In this document: positions 30,838 to 41,559 of the stretch, in pieces
How the letters are laid out: each line of letters opens with the position of its first letter
Position numbering within the stretch: the first letter of the stretch is position 1
Assembly (NCBI GenBank): GCA_036768485.1
Contig: JAVLUZ010000154.1
Location: 6,492,512-6,556,511, forward strand
DNA length: 64,000 bases
Direction: 5' to 3'
Origin: Mermis nigrescens
Taxonomy: Eukaryota; Nematoda; Enoplea; Mermithida; Mermithidae
Notes under the pieces: model-generated
Told to the model about the DNA's origin: nothing
The model's input: the letters and a program-made list of their open reading frames with translations, nothing else
The model's database searches: none
Position numbers and translations under genes: made by a program

Positions 30838-32415
30838 ACCATACATACATGATCTTGGGGGCTTTGGTGGGTTTTCACACCACACCCCTCCCAGAAAACT
30901 TTTTTCGGCGCTTCGCGCCATATATATTTTTCAAGTTATTTGACAACATGAAAAAATTTTGAAAAAAATCGAAAAAAGGCGAACAAATTGAACAAAATAT
31001 AGTCAAAAGATGAGTATATGGCGCAAAGCACCGAAAATTGGAGCTTTTGAACAAACAAATGCTTGAAAAGCACCATTCTTATTACTAAAAAAGTTCTGGA
31101 AAATTTTCGAAAAATCGTGAATTCTGGGGGAGGGGTGAAAAATTTCTGCGGGGGTGAAAATTTTTCGGGGAGGGGGGATGGAAACCATACATGATCATGG
31201 GGGTCGGGAGGTTTTCAGCCCCATCCCCAGAAAAATTTTCACCCCCCCCCCGCAAAAAAATTTTTCACCCCCTTCAGAAGTGACGATTTTTTGAATGTTC
31301 CCAAAAATTTTCTAAAAATTTGTAGAAAAGATGCTTTGTATTTTTAGCTATCTATTTGCTTAAAAAGCCAAACTTACTCATATTTTGACTATATTTTGTT
31401 TAATTTGTTCTGACTTTTTTAATTTTTTCCAAAACTTTTTTATGTTTTTATGCTCTAGAAAGATGAAGCATCGTCAGAAACGCTAAAAAACGATGTTTTG
31501 ACGCGAACCTATTATTTTTGGATCCAAAAAAGGCACTTTATAATTTCATCCCACCTCAGAATTCCCATGCTGTGCATGTATGCATACTAGTTTATCCTCC
31601 TTAACTCCACAAATGCCGTTTTTTCTTAAGGTCTATCATGTACCAATGAAAGGAATAATTATGGAAATTTTAGCGATTTGACATTTAAGCTTCAATTCTA
31701 GACATACATGCAACAGGAGAGTTAAAGCAATCCTCCCTACTCAAGGTCGAACGTTCCTCTCACCCCCACCCCCCCCCCCAAAGTCAGAAAATTTTTGACC
31801 CCTGATTTTAGAGAAAAAGTTACATTTTTGGCTAATTCTAAGTGTTTTTTAGCCTTTTTTTGGCCAAAAATCAAAAGTCACCCATAGGCCCGTATCCAGT
31901 ATTTTGTTTCAGGGAGGGAAGGGGCGGGCACGAGATTTTTCAAAACATAAGAGACCAAAGGATGAATTTTAGTTTGCAAATTTTGCTACCCAGATACCTT
32001 AGATGCGGTAAGAATCAGACATGCACAGCATGGGAACTCTAAGGGGGGGTGAAATTTTAAAGTACCTTTTTGGGTCCGAAAATAGTGGGTACGCTTTAAA
32101 AACATCGAATTACGGCTTTTTTGACGATGCACTATCTTTCTAAAGCATAAAACACAAAAAAATCGAAAAAATCAAAAAGTCGAATAAATTCAACAGAATA
32201 TAGTCAAAATATCAGTCGAAAATTTAACACTTTTGAGCAAACAGATACGCTTAAAAGATCACCTTTTCTACAAATTTTTAGCAAATTTTCAGCAAATTTT
32301 TAGAAACTTCCGAAAAATCACCAATTATGGGGGATAAAAAATTTTCAGCGGGGCTTGAAATTTTTCTGCGAAGAATGAACCCCCCCAAGATCATGTATGC
32401 TGCAACCCTCCCCTC
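30838..32415. repeat. Cluster of ATACATGATC-type G/C-run repeats
   Basis: At least three related pieces (about 30838-31190, 31188-31585 and 31990-32410) share CATGATCWTGGGGG, long C runs with AAAAATTTTTCACCCCC, and ends near CATGCACAGCATGGG. The exact hairpin motif GGCGCTTCGCGCC is at 30907-30919. No coding. Confidence 0.55.
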
Positions 32416-33690
32416 TATGAGCATGCATGGGTTCATCCCTGCTCTATACAAACGAACTATTATAAGTAAATGTCATAAAAAATAGGCTTATCATATAATT
32501 AAGAAATAAAATTCTAACAAGCTATATTCTTTCTTTCAAAATTGGGCATAGCGATTTCTTGGGTAAGCAAAATTTCTCTTCAGAAATGACAATAGATGAT
32601 TAAGTTTTCTTTTTTGACAGACCAGGCGGTGAAAAAAATACTTGAGCATAGAAAATGCCTCCCCTTAGAACTATGTACAGTTCTTTAATCCGGCGAATTG
32701 TGGCAAATTAAGTTTTTTAGCGGTTAAAAACTATAGATTTTTACGCTTTACAAACAATAGGACGATAGATCAGGCAAATTTATGCCAGAAGAAGATCGGG
32801 TCGGGCGCATAATAAGTGTAATAGCATAAATAATTGCATAATAGCATAAAAAATAAGGACAATTTGACAAATAAGGATTTGAGGATGGTAGAAAAATCGG
32901 CCGAAATAAGCAACACAGTTAGGGCAAGAAAAGACTTAAGTTCGAGGTAGAACACAACAACATATTAGTCAACACTAAATGGATCTGCTGATCAGTTTCT
33001 AGATAGCTTATCTTTAATTGCTTTCCTAGCCATCACCATGCTAATACTTTATCACTCATCCCCTAAGGACTTGAATAGAATGTAATAAAAAGTTCTGAAG
33101 AAATTCCTTACCAGATGCTCTGCTGAGTGGAGCAGCGATTCAATGAAGCAAGAACAAAGACAAAAGGAACTTCTTATTCCCTGCTTTCAACATTTAAAAG
33201 TAAGTCATCGCTAAGCAATGCGTGTGCATTGCTTCCCTATGAATTTGTTAATCAAAAAAAGAAAAACTGCAAAACCTAAAACCTATGAATTTTTGCACCT
33301 ATGTTTTTTCAAAAACCTAAAAAACCTACCCTTGCCAACCCTGAATGTATTTGTGAAAGAAAGAAATCAAACTTTTGCAAGTTAGAATAAACAATAGATA
33401 AACTGGCGTAGCCAGTGGGGAAAAGGGAAACACCCTTCAAGGGAAAATTCGAACATGTTCAATAAGTGAGGGTACTTCTGCAGAATAGTAACTACTATGA
33501 CGTCATCAAGAGTGATAATGGTAGTAATAATTGCAATAGACCCATTCCTTATATTGCTGTGGCCTCTAACTATCGAACTGTCGATAATGTATAGACAGCT
33601 AATTCCCATAAACTAAGCCAATACTAAGGATAAAAATAAAATGGACTACTTTAACAACGTACGCTAATATTCTGTAGAAGTGCCGATCTA
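32416..33690. other. Mostly unannotated AT-rich sequence with one coding-like stretch
   Basis: Most shows nothing recognisable. On the plus strand, 33091-33198 reads KVLKKFLTRCSAEWSSDSMK and continues QEQRQKELLIPCFQHLK up to a perfect GTAAGT at 33199. Codon use looks protein-like, but a double stop (TAATAA) lies just upstream in the same frame. I do not recognise the protein; it may be a pseudogene piece or an exon with an acceptor near 33111 (TTACCAG). Confidence 0.3.
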
Positions 33691-34404
33691 AGTAATATAG
33701 TTGCATGATGCTGTTCTGTAACGTAAAACCGAAAAATTCGACGTTTCGCGCCGATTTATTTTATCTTTTGGCAGTTTCCATCGTTTTATTGCAGGAAAAG
33801 TCAAAACAATCAGCGCTTCGCGCGAATTAGCATTTTTTCCGACAAAAACTCTGAAAAAAATTTCACAGAAAAAAATTTTTTCTTGCTTAAATAGTACGGG
33901 ACGGTGTGAAAAACCCAAAAAACACGTTATTTCATGGCCCCCGCCCCTTTTTATGGGTTCTTCAAACGAATAAAATTTTTTTGATTGCCCTGGCTAAAAT
34001 CCTGGTACGCCTATGAATAGATATGACCACCGTTTTTTCCACTTTTAAGGGTTTATCTGAACCAAAATTTCGAAATCTGGAGAAAAAATTTGGGCTCAAT
34101 TTACATTGTGGAAAATTTTTGTAAAGCAAAAATACGTTCTAGAAGGGTAAAATTCCAAAATAATTCCGGCGCTGCGCGCCGGATAGATTTTATTTTTAAT
34201 GTTTTTTATTGATGTTCCCGACACGCCGCGCCGATTGCAGCACTTTTATTGACAACTTGTTCTGGAACTTCACTATAATTGAGAATCCTCATCTACTGGA
34301 CGAATTTTGTCAGTGTATGTAATGCAAAAATGCGCTCTAGAGAGATAAACTGTCAAATTTTTCCGGCGCTTTGCACCGGATTCATTTGATCTTATACTTG
34401 TTAA

Positions 34405-35049
34405 CAGGCCCATATCCAAGGGGATAGGGGGGCACTCCCCCGAAATGTAATATAAAAATGATTTCTTCCCTCACTCCCCCACTTTGCTTTTTTAGTCAAG
34501 AATTGCAAAAAAATTTCGACGCTTCGCGCAGAATTTCAAAATAATTATTAGTCTTTTTAGTCCTTAGCGCGCAGTTAAAACACTCCATTTCTAGTTTTTT
34601 TATCAATCTGAAACATATTTTGTATCTTTGTCTACTGTTCCGCACAGATTTTATGCAGAAAATCAATTTCTTCAAGAGCAGTGGCGGATCTAGGATTTTC
34701 CTAAGAGGGGGAGCGGTACACCTAAGGGGGACGGAACCCTGACTCGGGCAGAAAAATTAGCCGCTTTAACCCGAAAATCGCTAAAAATCGCTCAAAAATG
34801 CTTAATTTTGCGCACTATTTTGGGCCAATGGGGGGCAGCCGCCCCCCTGCCCCCCCTAAATCCGCCCCTGTTCAAGAGGGTGCCCATTGTATTATCACCA
34901 TATCGAAGGCATCTGAGTGGCGAAACTTTCAAAGTGTACAGCTCTATTGGTCGTAAAACGCCTTGTTTAATTCATCCTTTGGTTCCCCCTTATGTGTTTA
35001 AAAAATGTTGGTAGTCCCCCCCTTAACCAAAATCCTGGATACAGGCCTG
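34405..35049 (+). mobile_element. hAT-like element (CAGGCCCATATCC ends), nested
   Basis: Ends CAGGCCCATATCCAAG and CCTGGATACAGGCCTG are inverted repeats. Flanks CTTGTTAA (34397-34404) and CTTGTTAT (35050-35057) are an 8-bp duplication with one mismatch. Inserted into the CCACCG element and itself invaded at 34679. Confidence 0.75.
34679..34870 (+). mobile_element. 192-bp hAT-like MITE (CAGTGGCGGATC ends), third nesting level
   Basis: Starts CAGTGGCGGATCTAGG and ends TAAATCCGCCCCTG. Perfect 8-bp duplication TTCAAGAG (34671-34678 and 34871-34878). Confidence 0.85.
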
Positions 35050-36063
35050 CTTGTTATTGATGTTTAGGCAGCGCCATGCCGATCCCAGCACATTTGTCGA
35101 CAATTTGTTCTAGAACTTTACTAAGATTGAAAATCCTCATCTTCTACACGGATTTTCGGACAATTGTTGGTATGCAAAAATGCGTTTTAGAGAGGTGAAA
35201 TGTCGAAATTTTCCGGCGCTTCGCACCAAATCTATTTAATTTTATTACTTGTCATTGATGTTTAGGCCGCACCTGATCCGGCTAATTTTTGTAATGCAAA
35301 AATGCATTTTGGAGAGCCAAAATTTCGAAGTTTTGCGGCGCTTCGCGCCGGATTGATTTAATTTTTATTTGTTATTGATGTTAAGGCCACGACGCGCCAA
35401 TCACTGTACTTTTATTTACAGCTTATTCTAGAACTTTAATATGATTGGAAATTCTTATCTTTTGCACAAATTTTTGGACAATTTTTATGATGCAAAAATG
35501 CTTTTTAGACGTAAAATTTCAGAAATTTTCCAAAATTTACCTGATTTAATTATTACTATTGATGTTTAGGCCGCGCCGCACCGATTGCAGCAATTTTATT
35601 GCAAAAATGCGTCTAAAAGAAGTAAAATTTCGATAAATTATTCTGGGCAATAAATATTTTCTTGTCTTGTCTTGTCTATTGAGTTTTTATTCTTCGATGA
35701 AACTCCAAAAATAGCCTAAGGTGCACTAGTGAAGGTCTGAAAACGCAGTTTTAGGAGAAAGAACATATTACTGATCGTTATATTCATTGCAGTACACTGA
35801 ATTAACAATAAAAAAATGCTCAGAAACTCGTTTTGGGTCTAGCCATTTTATGTATGATGGACTTTCTACAAAAAAAACATCGGTTTTTCAACGTAACCAC
35901 TCAATTTTTAAACGTTTTTTATACTACCCCCAAAAAAATGTGCACCAAAATTTGGAATGTGGAAAAAAATTTTTGGCATAATTATTAATTCACATTGTGA
36001 ATCAAATCGCTAGGAAAAATCGGTGGATGGATATGACTAGCTTAAGCCTATTAACGTTACGGG

Positions 36064-36517
36064 CACAGGTGGGCAAGGCCGCGCCACCCGCGCCACAGGG
36101 TGGCACCAGAAGGCACTCCGGTACCTTCAGAACCCCAGCTGGGTGGCGCCAGAGAAAACAGTTTTTGATTGGGGGGGGTAGAATTTTTTGACCCAAAAAT
36201 AAAAAGTGAGAAAATGATACAACCAACCAACTAGCCAACTAATTGGCCAATCAACCAGCCAACTAGCCAACCAAACAACCAACCAACCGGCCAAACAACC
36301 AACCAACCGGCCAAACAACCAACCAACTAGCCAACCAACCAACCAACTAACCAGCCAACTAGCCAACCAAACAACCAACCAACCACCTACTCAACCAAAC
36401 AGCTAACCAACTGGTCAAACAAACAAACAACCAACCAACTATCCAACCAACCAACCAACCAATCTCAATTAAAGGGACCCCGGTACCTTCAGAACTAAAA
36501 TTCATTGCCCAGGTATG
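36064..36517 (+). mobile_element. hAT-like element carrying a CCAACCAACTA array
   Basis: Perfect duplication GTTACGGG (36056-36063 and 36518-36525). Ends CACAGGTGGGCAA and TTGCCCAGGTATG are inverted. GGTACCTTCAGAAC occurs near both ends in the same orientation. Between 36220 and 36460 is a CCAACCAACYAGCCAACYAA array, which produces a spurious Trp/Leu/Val-rich frame on the minus strand. Confidence 0.83.
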
Positions 36518-37630
36518 GTTACGGGTTCTACTTAGATTAAGTACAAAAATCACTTAAAATAAATTTAATGTAATAAAACATTAAATTAAGAATTAATTTG
36601 TCTGAGAACTATGTGTTCTATTGCCAAAATTATGGGAAGAATTATCAATTGTCAATGGCTAAACTTTCTTAAGATAAAAAAACTAATATCTCCTTCTGAA
36701 TTTGGTTTTCAAAAGAATAAATCTTGTGAAAAACAAAGTGTAAATTTTCATGGATTCAGTCGTTAGCTAAAAAAGAAAGTGCTGATATAATATATTTAGA
36801 TTTTTCTAAAGCATTCGATAAAGTAAATAGTGAAAAACTTCTTATTAAGTTAAACGGATAGAGGGTTATTTGTATACATGGTTAAAGGCCTATTTGTTTA
36901 ATCGTTCTCAATGTGTTCGCGTTGATCAGTTTTTTCAAATTACGTGCCTGTCACTAGCGGTGTCGTCCGAGGAAGCGTCCTTGGATCTACACTCTTTTCG
37001 ATTTTTATAAATGATATATGTGATAATATTTATAGTAAGATTTATATGTTCCCTGATGATATCAAAATTTTCAATATTAGTCGTAACTATAGATTATTAC
37101 AGTCTGATTTAGATAAGATTTGTGACTGGGCAATTACAAGGTATTTACCTACATTTCACGAACCAAAAGTCAAGTTCTCTATCTGAGTAATAATAATTAA
37201 AAACTTGTTTATAGACTAAACGGGAAAATTATTTCTAATAATAACCTGTTTGTCCGTGATTTAGGAGTTTTAATTCCCAAAATTAAAAATATAAGGAACA
37301 TTATGATTCTTTGATAAAAAGCTTTCTTTAGATGCATTTTAATACGCAAACCATTTTTTCGTGTGATAAATGTAACCTTGTTAAAGCTTATATTTATGTT
37401 AGACCTTTATTAGAGTACTGCTGCAGTGTATGTAACCCCTCTTATCTTAGTGATATAGATCAACTGGAAGCTGTTCAGCGTGGATTCACTAAATATATTT
37501 TTGATTATAATAATATTCTTTCTTACGAGGATCGTCTAATACAACTTAAATTGTGCAGACTTGAATTAAGACGCTTGCAGATTTGTCTGTGCATGATATA
37601 TCAAATTATTTGTCATAAATCATGTTTAGA

Positions 37631-38529
37631 ACACTGTTCTTTCCCACTTTTTAGTCTATTTGTCAACCAAAATTTTGGAAAATGGAAAAAAAATTTGGGC
37701 TTGGTTGGCATTTGTGGAAAATTTTGGTAATGTTAAAATGCGTTTTAGATAGGTAAAACTTCAGCACTTGTTATCAATCTTTAAGGCACGCCGAGCCAAT
37801 CACAGCATTTTTATCGACAATCTGGTCTAAAACTTCACTACGATTGAATATCCTTATCTTCTGCACGGATTTAATTAGTTTTCGTAATGCAAAAATGCGT
37901 TTTAGGCGCCGAATTGATTTATTTCTCACTTGTTATAAATCTTTAAGCCGCGCCGCGCCAATTGCAGCATTTTTATCGACAATCTGGTCTAGAACTTCAC
38001 TACGATTGAAAATCCTTATTGTCTGCACGGATTTGCTTAGTTTTTGTAATACAAAAATGCGTTTTAGAGGGGTAAAATTTCAAAATTTTCTGGCGCTTCG
38101 CGCCATTTGATAAATTATAGTTTTTATTGTCAAAAGCGACCTCAGAATTGGCTAAAATGCTTTACTGAAGAAAGGAAATTCAAGTTTCAACAGAAATAAT
38201 GTATACTGATCGTTATATTTCTAGTAGAGCTATATTTATATTTCTAGTAGATTTTCTGGACTCAGCGTCCTCGAATCTATCAGAAAAATTATTTTTAGGA
38301 GAATCGGAGACAAAACCATATTAGAAACTTTAGCCCACAAGAGGTGCATCAAACACCGCTATTGCATGTGTAAATAGGATTTTCTACTTGAAAAACACTA
38401 ATTTTTTAACTCAGGCGCTCTATTTTTAACAATTTTAAACATCCTAAAAAAAGTGGAAAAAGGTTGGAAAAGGTGGAAAAATTTTGGGTCTGGTCTATGT
38501 CAATCAAATCGCTGAGAAAAAACCGGTGC
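37631..38529 (+). mobile_element. CCACCG-family element inserted in the LINE
   Basis: 6-bp duplication TTTAGA (37625-37630 and 38530-38535). Ends ACACTGTTCTTTCCCAC and GAGAAAAAACCGGTGC are degenerate forms of CCACCGTTTTTTCC and its inverse. The body has repeated ACTACGATTGAA.ATCCTTAT blocks and the exact GGCGCTTCGCGCC motif at 38092-38104. Confidence 0.8.
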
Positions 38530-38654
38530 TTTAGAAGCTGATTTTTATATCTAATCATAATATAGCATTTGTGTAGCTGGTTCACATATGTATAAACATA
38601 GTCATGTTATAAGGGCGTATGTGTGCGGTCGATAGCATCTGAGGCAATCGAGAG

Positions 38655-38735
38655 AAAGTTGCTGGCAGTCGGATTCGAAACGTGGACCCCTTGCTCTAAA
38701 GTCCAGAACCATAACCAATCGACTAACGCTGGTTA
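38655..38735 (-). pseudogene. tRNA-like segment (possible SINE head)
   Basis: Minus-strand sequence AGCGTTAGTCGATTGGTTAT resembles a tRNA A box/D arm, and CACGTTTCGAATCC about 40 nt later resembles the B box/T arm. An acceptor stem is not convincing, so it is likelier a tRNA-derived repeat or pseudogene than a working tRNA. Confidence 0.45.
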
Positions 38736-38810
38736 ATTTCGATAAAGATTGCAAGGTATCCGTGATGTTTTGCTGGTTTACCAGCTGATTAGGCTTAGGC
38801 TTAGTATCAT

Positions 38811-38954
38811 GGACTGACCAAAATGTTGGAGCCAGCATCTAAAATAAGCCTGAGTAATGGGATGCGACGAGCGGAGCGAGCGAAGCGAGCGACGCGAGTT
38901 GCATCCCATTACTTAGGCTTATTTTAAACGCTGGCACCAACATTTTGGTCAGTC
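38811..38954. repeat. Hairpin with 54-nt arms and GAGCGAGC-rich loop
   Basis: GGACTGACCAAAATGTTGG at the left pairs with CCAACATTTTGGTCAGTC at the right, and AGTAATGGGATGC with GCATCCCATTACT at the centre. The 35-nt loop is GACGAGCGGAGCGAGCGAAG-like, far richer in G and C than the surroundings. Confidence 0.8.
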
Positions 38955-39441
38955 ACATGAATCTACTAGAAAAATCTGATGACTGCCTTATTTGTTTCCG
39001 ACTTGACTCAAATCAAACCAGTTAGGTGGCAGCTTTCACCGGATACTACTTGCTGTATACGTACCTATAACGTGGCTATCTCAATACATATGTGAACCAA
39101 CTACTACCAATGCCCATAATATTACCCGCAGCATTGATAGATTTAAATTAGCTATACCTGTTGTACATTCTAATTTAGAAATGTTTGATTTCTTTTACAA
39201 ATACATCGCGGTTTGGAACGATCTTCCTGACTTCATTGTAGCTTCCCTAACCTAAACATATTTAAATCCAGGTTAGGAAACTTTGATTTATCTAGACATC
39301 TTGTGGGGCGCGCGAAAAATTGTCATTCCATTGACTCGCATGTCCCATTACTAATTTGTTTGTATCTATTATGTAACTTGTCATTCTGTATTTTATCACT
39401 TTGATTTATTAGTAATACAATTTCTTCCTTCTTCTTCTAGT

Positions 39442-41312
39442 CAGTGTTGCCAGGTCCTAAAATTCAGATTCTCCTGCACAGAGGTGAAATTGGGGAAAAA
39501 TTCTCCTGCAATTCTCCTGAAAATATTTTGATTCTCCTGAAAATTCTCCTGGCTCATGTTTTGTTCGAAAAAACAGTTTCTTTGCTTAAAACAGTGACCG
39601 CCAATTTTCAATTGCACTTACATCATCAAAAATTTCTGAAAAGAGCCCTGTTTGCAATGTCTTTTGAAAAAATAAATAATAGGTACTTTATTACTAATTG
39701 TATGTACTTCAGTAGCAAACAAATCCTTACGTTTTGAAATATATCAAAAAAAATGTTTATAGGCGCTTTGCAAACGTCTATGAAACTGATAAAAACAATT
39801 AGACGGTGTGTAAACCTATGTATTTCTGCACTTCGTGTTATTAAGTGAATAAATAAATGAATGAATGAATGATTTACTACGGAAGCACGAAACTTATTTG
39901 GATATAGTTATAACTTAACACTTAGGTCTTAACCACCGTTTTTTTCCCAGCGATTTGGTTGACATTATAGACCGAACCCAAAATTTTTTTCCACTTTTTC
40001 CGACTTTTTTCCACGTTTTTTGGGAGGTCTAAAAGGTTTAAAATAGAGCTCCTGTGTTGAAAAATCAGTGTTTTTTAAGTAGAAAATTTTATGTACACAT
40101 GCAATAGCAGTGTTTGATGCACTTTTTGTATAAAAATTTCGCGCTCTACAAGAAATATCACGATCAGTATACGTTACTTATGTTGAAACTTGAATTTCCT
40201 TCCTTCAGTAAAGCATTTTAGCCAATTCTGAAGTCGTTTTTGACAATTAAAACTATAATTTATCAAATGGCGCGAAGCGCCAGAAAATTTTGAAATTTTA
40301 ACTCTCTAAATCATTTTTGCATTACAAAAACTGTGCAGAAGGTAAGGATTTTCAATCGTAGTAGAGTTCCAGGACCAGATTATCGATAAAAATGCTGCAA
40401 TTGGCGCCGCGCGGCTTAAACATCAATAACAAGTAAGACTTAAATCAATTCGGCGCGAAGCGCGAAAAATTTCTGTAGTTTCACTTCTCTAAAACGCATT
40501 TTTGCGTTACAAAAACTAACTGAACTGAATCTGTGCAGAATTAAGGATTTTCAATCGTTGTAAACTTCTAGATCAAATTGTCGATAAAAATGCTGCAGTT
40601 GACGCGGCGCGGCTTAAAGATTAATAACAAGAAAGAATTAAATCAATTCGGCGCGAAGCGCCGAAAAATTTTTGTAGTTTAACTTCTCTAAAACGCATTT
40701 CTGCATTACAAAAACTAACTGAATCCGTGCAGAAGATAAGGATTTCCAATCGTAGTGAAGTTTTAGACCAGATTGTCGATAAAAATGCTGCAATTGGCGC
40801 GGCGCGGCTTAAGGATTAATAATAAGTAAGAATTAAATCAATCCGAAAAATTTTTGAAGTTTTAACTCTCTAAAACGCATTTTTAACATTACAAAAATTT
40901 TCCACAAATGCCAACCAAGCCCAAAAATTTTTTCGATTTCCCAAAATTTTGGTTGACAAATAGACCAAAAAGTGGAAAAAAAAAAACGGTGGTCTTAACT
41001 ATGAATGAAATAAATTCTTAATGTGAAAGATCTAAGAATAAAATTATATACAACTAACTAACTACAGCAAGTACAGTAAGAAGCTTAATGTATGATATCA
41101 TTATAACTTGCTGTTCAAGTTTTGAAAATTCTCCTGAATTCTCCTAGATTTTCAGGATTCCACTGAATTCTCCTGCCTGACATTTTAAAATTCTCCTGCA
41201 TGTTTACAACTTCTCCTGAAATTTCTCCTGAAAGCCCATTCTCCTGCTCCTGCTCCTGAAAATTTTAGATTCTCCTGAATTCAGGAGAAGTCTCCTGCAC
41301 CTGGCAACCCTG
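39442..41312 (+). mobile_element. 1.9-kb hAT-like element with ATTCTCCTG subterminal repeats
   Basis: Perfect 8-bp duplication CTTCTAGT (39434-39441 and 41313-41320). Ends CAGTGTTGCCAGGTCC and GCACCTGGCAACCCTG are inverted. ATTCTCCTG-type motifs are clustered inside both ends (39470-39552 and 41127-41300), a usual layout for transposase-binding subterminal repeats. Contains the nested element 39933-40992. No transposase frame. Confidence 0.87.
39933..40992 (-). mobile_element. CCACCG-family element, complete, 6-bp TSD
   Basis: Perfect 6-bp duplication TCTTAA (39927-39932 and 40993-40998). Ends CCACCGTTTTTTTCCC and GGAAAAAAAAAAACGGTGG. The body is three to four units of about 170-200 bp headed by CAATTCGGCGCGAAGCGCC (exact 13-mer at 40269 and 40650, variant at 40452). 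Body orientation is opposite to the 37631 copy. Confidence 0.87.
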
Positions 41313-41559
41313 CTTCTAGTACTAGAAATGAAATATCATACGTTTAGATATGTAACCTACAGTAATTACCCATTTTTATAGTTTGTAACAAAATATGTAC
41401 TTTGACAAAACAAAAAGCATATTTTTCAATGTCCGAGAAAAATACACAAATACAAAAAAGGGATAACTCGATAAAAAAACGACGATATTCTAAATAACAC
41501 ACTTGACAACATACGAGTATATACGACTATAACGTTAGCACTAGGGACATAAAGTCACG

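Larger units (their letters stand above)
34027..36026 (+). mobile_element. CCACCG-ended DNA element with nested insertions
   Basis: Starts CCACCGTTTTTTCCAC and ends GGAAAAATCGGTGG, an inverted repeat shared with 37631-38529 and 39933-40992. ATATGA precedes it (34021-34026) and recurs at 36031-36036, four bases beyond the right end. The body is repeated blocks containing GGCGCTTCGCGCC and GCGCCGC.CC.ATTGCAGCA.TTTT. It contains a nested element at 34405-35049. Confidence 0.72.
38564..39114. mobile_element. 551-bp MITE with a tRNA-like insert and a GC-loop hairpin
   Basis: Perfect 8-bp duplication CATAATAT (38556-38563 and 39115-39122). Terminal inverted repeat of about 27 bp: AGCATTTGTGTAGCTGGTTC and the complement of GAACCAACTACTACCAATGCC. 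Contains the tRNA-like segment 38655-38735 and the hairpin 38811-38954. No protein frame. Confidence 0.83.
36550..39433 (+). mobile_element. CR1/Jockey-like LINE, 5'-truncated, split by two insertions
   Basis: Plus-strand pieces: SPSEFGFQKNKSCE, DIIYLDFSKAFDKVN, GVVRGSVLGSTLFSIFINDI, FPDDIKIF (catalytic FADD changed to FPDD), YVRPLLEYCCSVCNPSYL and LEAVQRGFTKYIF, then a 3' UTR ending near 39430. Interrupted at 37631-38529 and 38564-39114; removing both and one copy of each duplication restores continuity with the related LINE end at 47640-48165. Multiple stops and frameshifts make it inactive. Confidence 0.85.

Noticed and set aside
36127..36553. Trp/Leu/Val/Gly repeat protein on the minus strand
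   Set aside because: It is the CCAACCAACTA array in a transposon read backwards, not a membrane protein.
38655..38735. Functional tRNA gene
   Set aside because: A/B-box-like sequences are present but a paired acceptor stem and clean anticodon arm are not.
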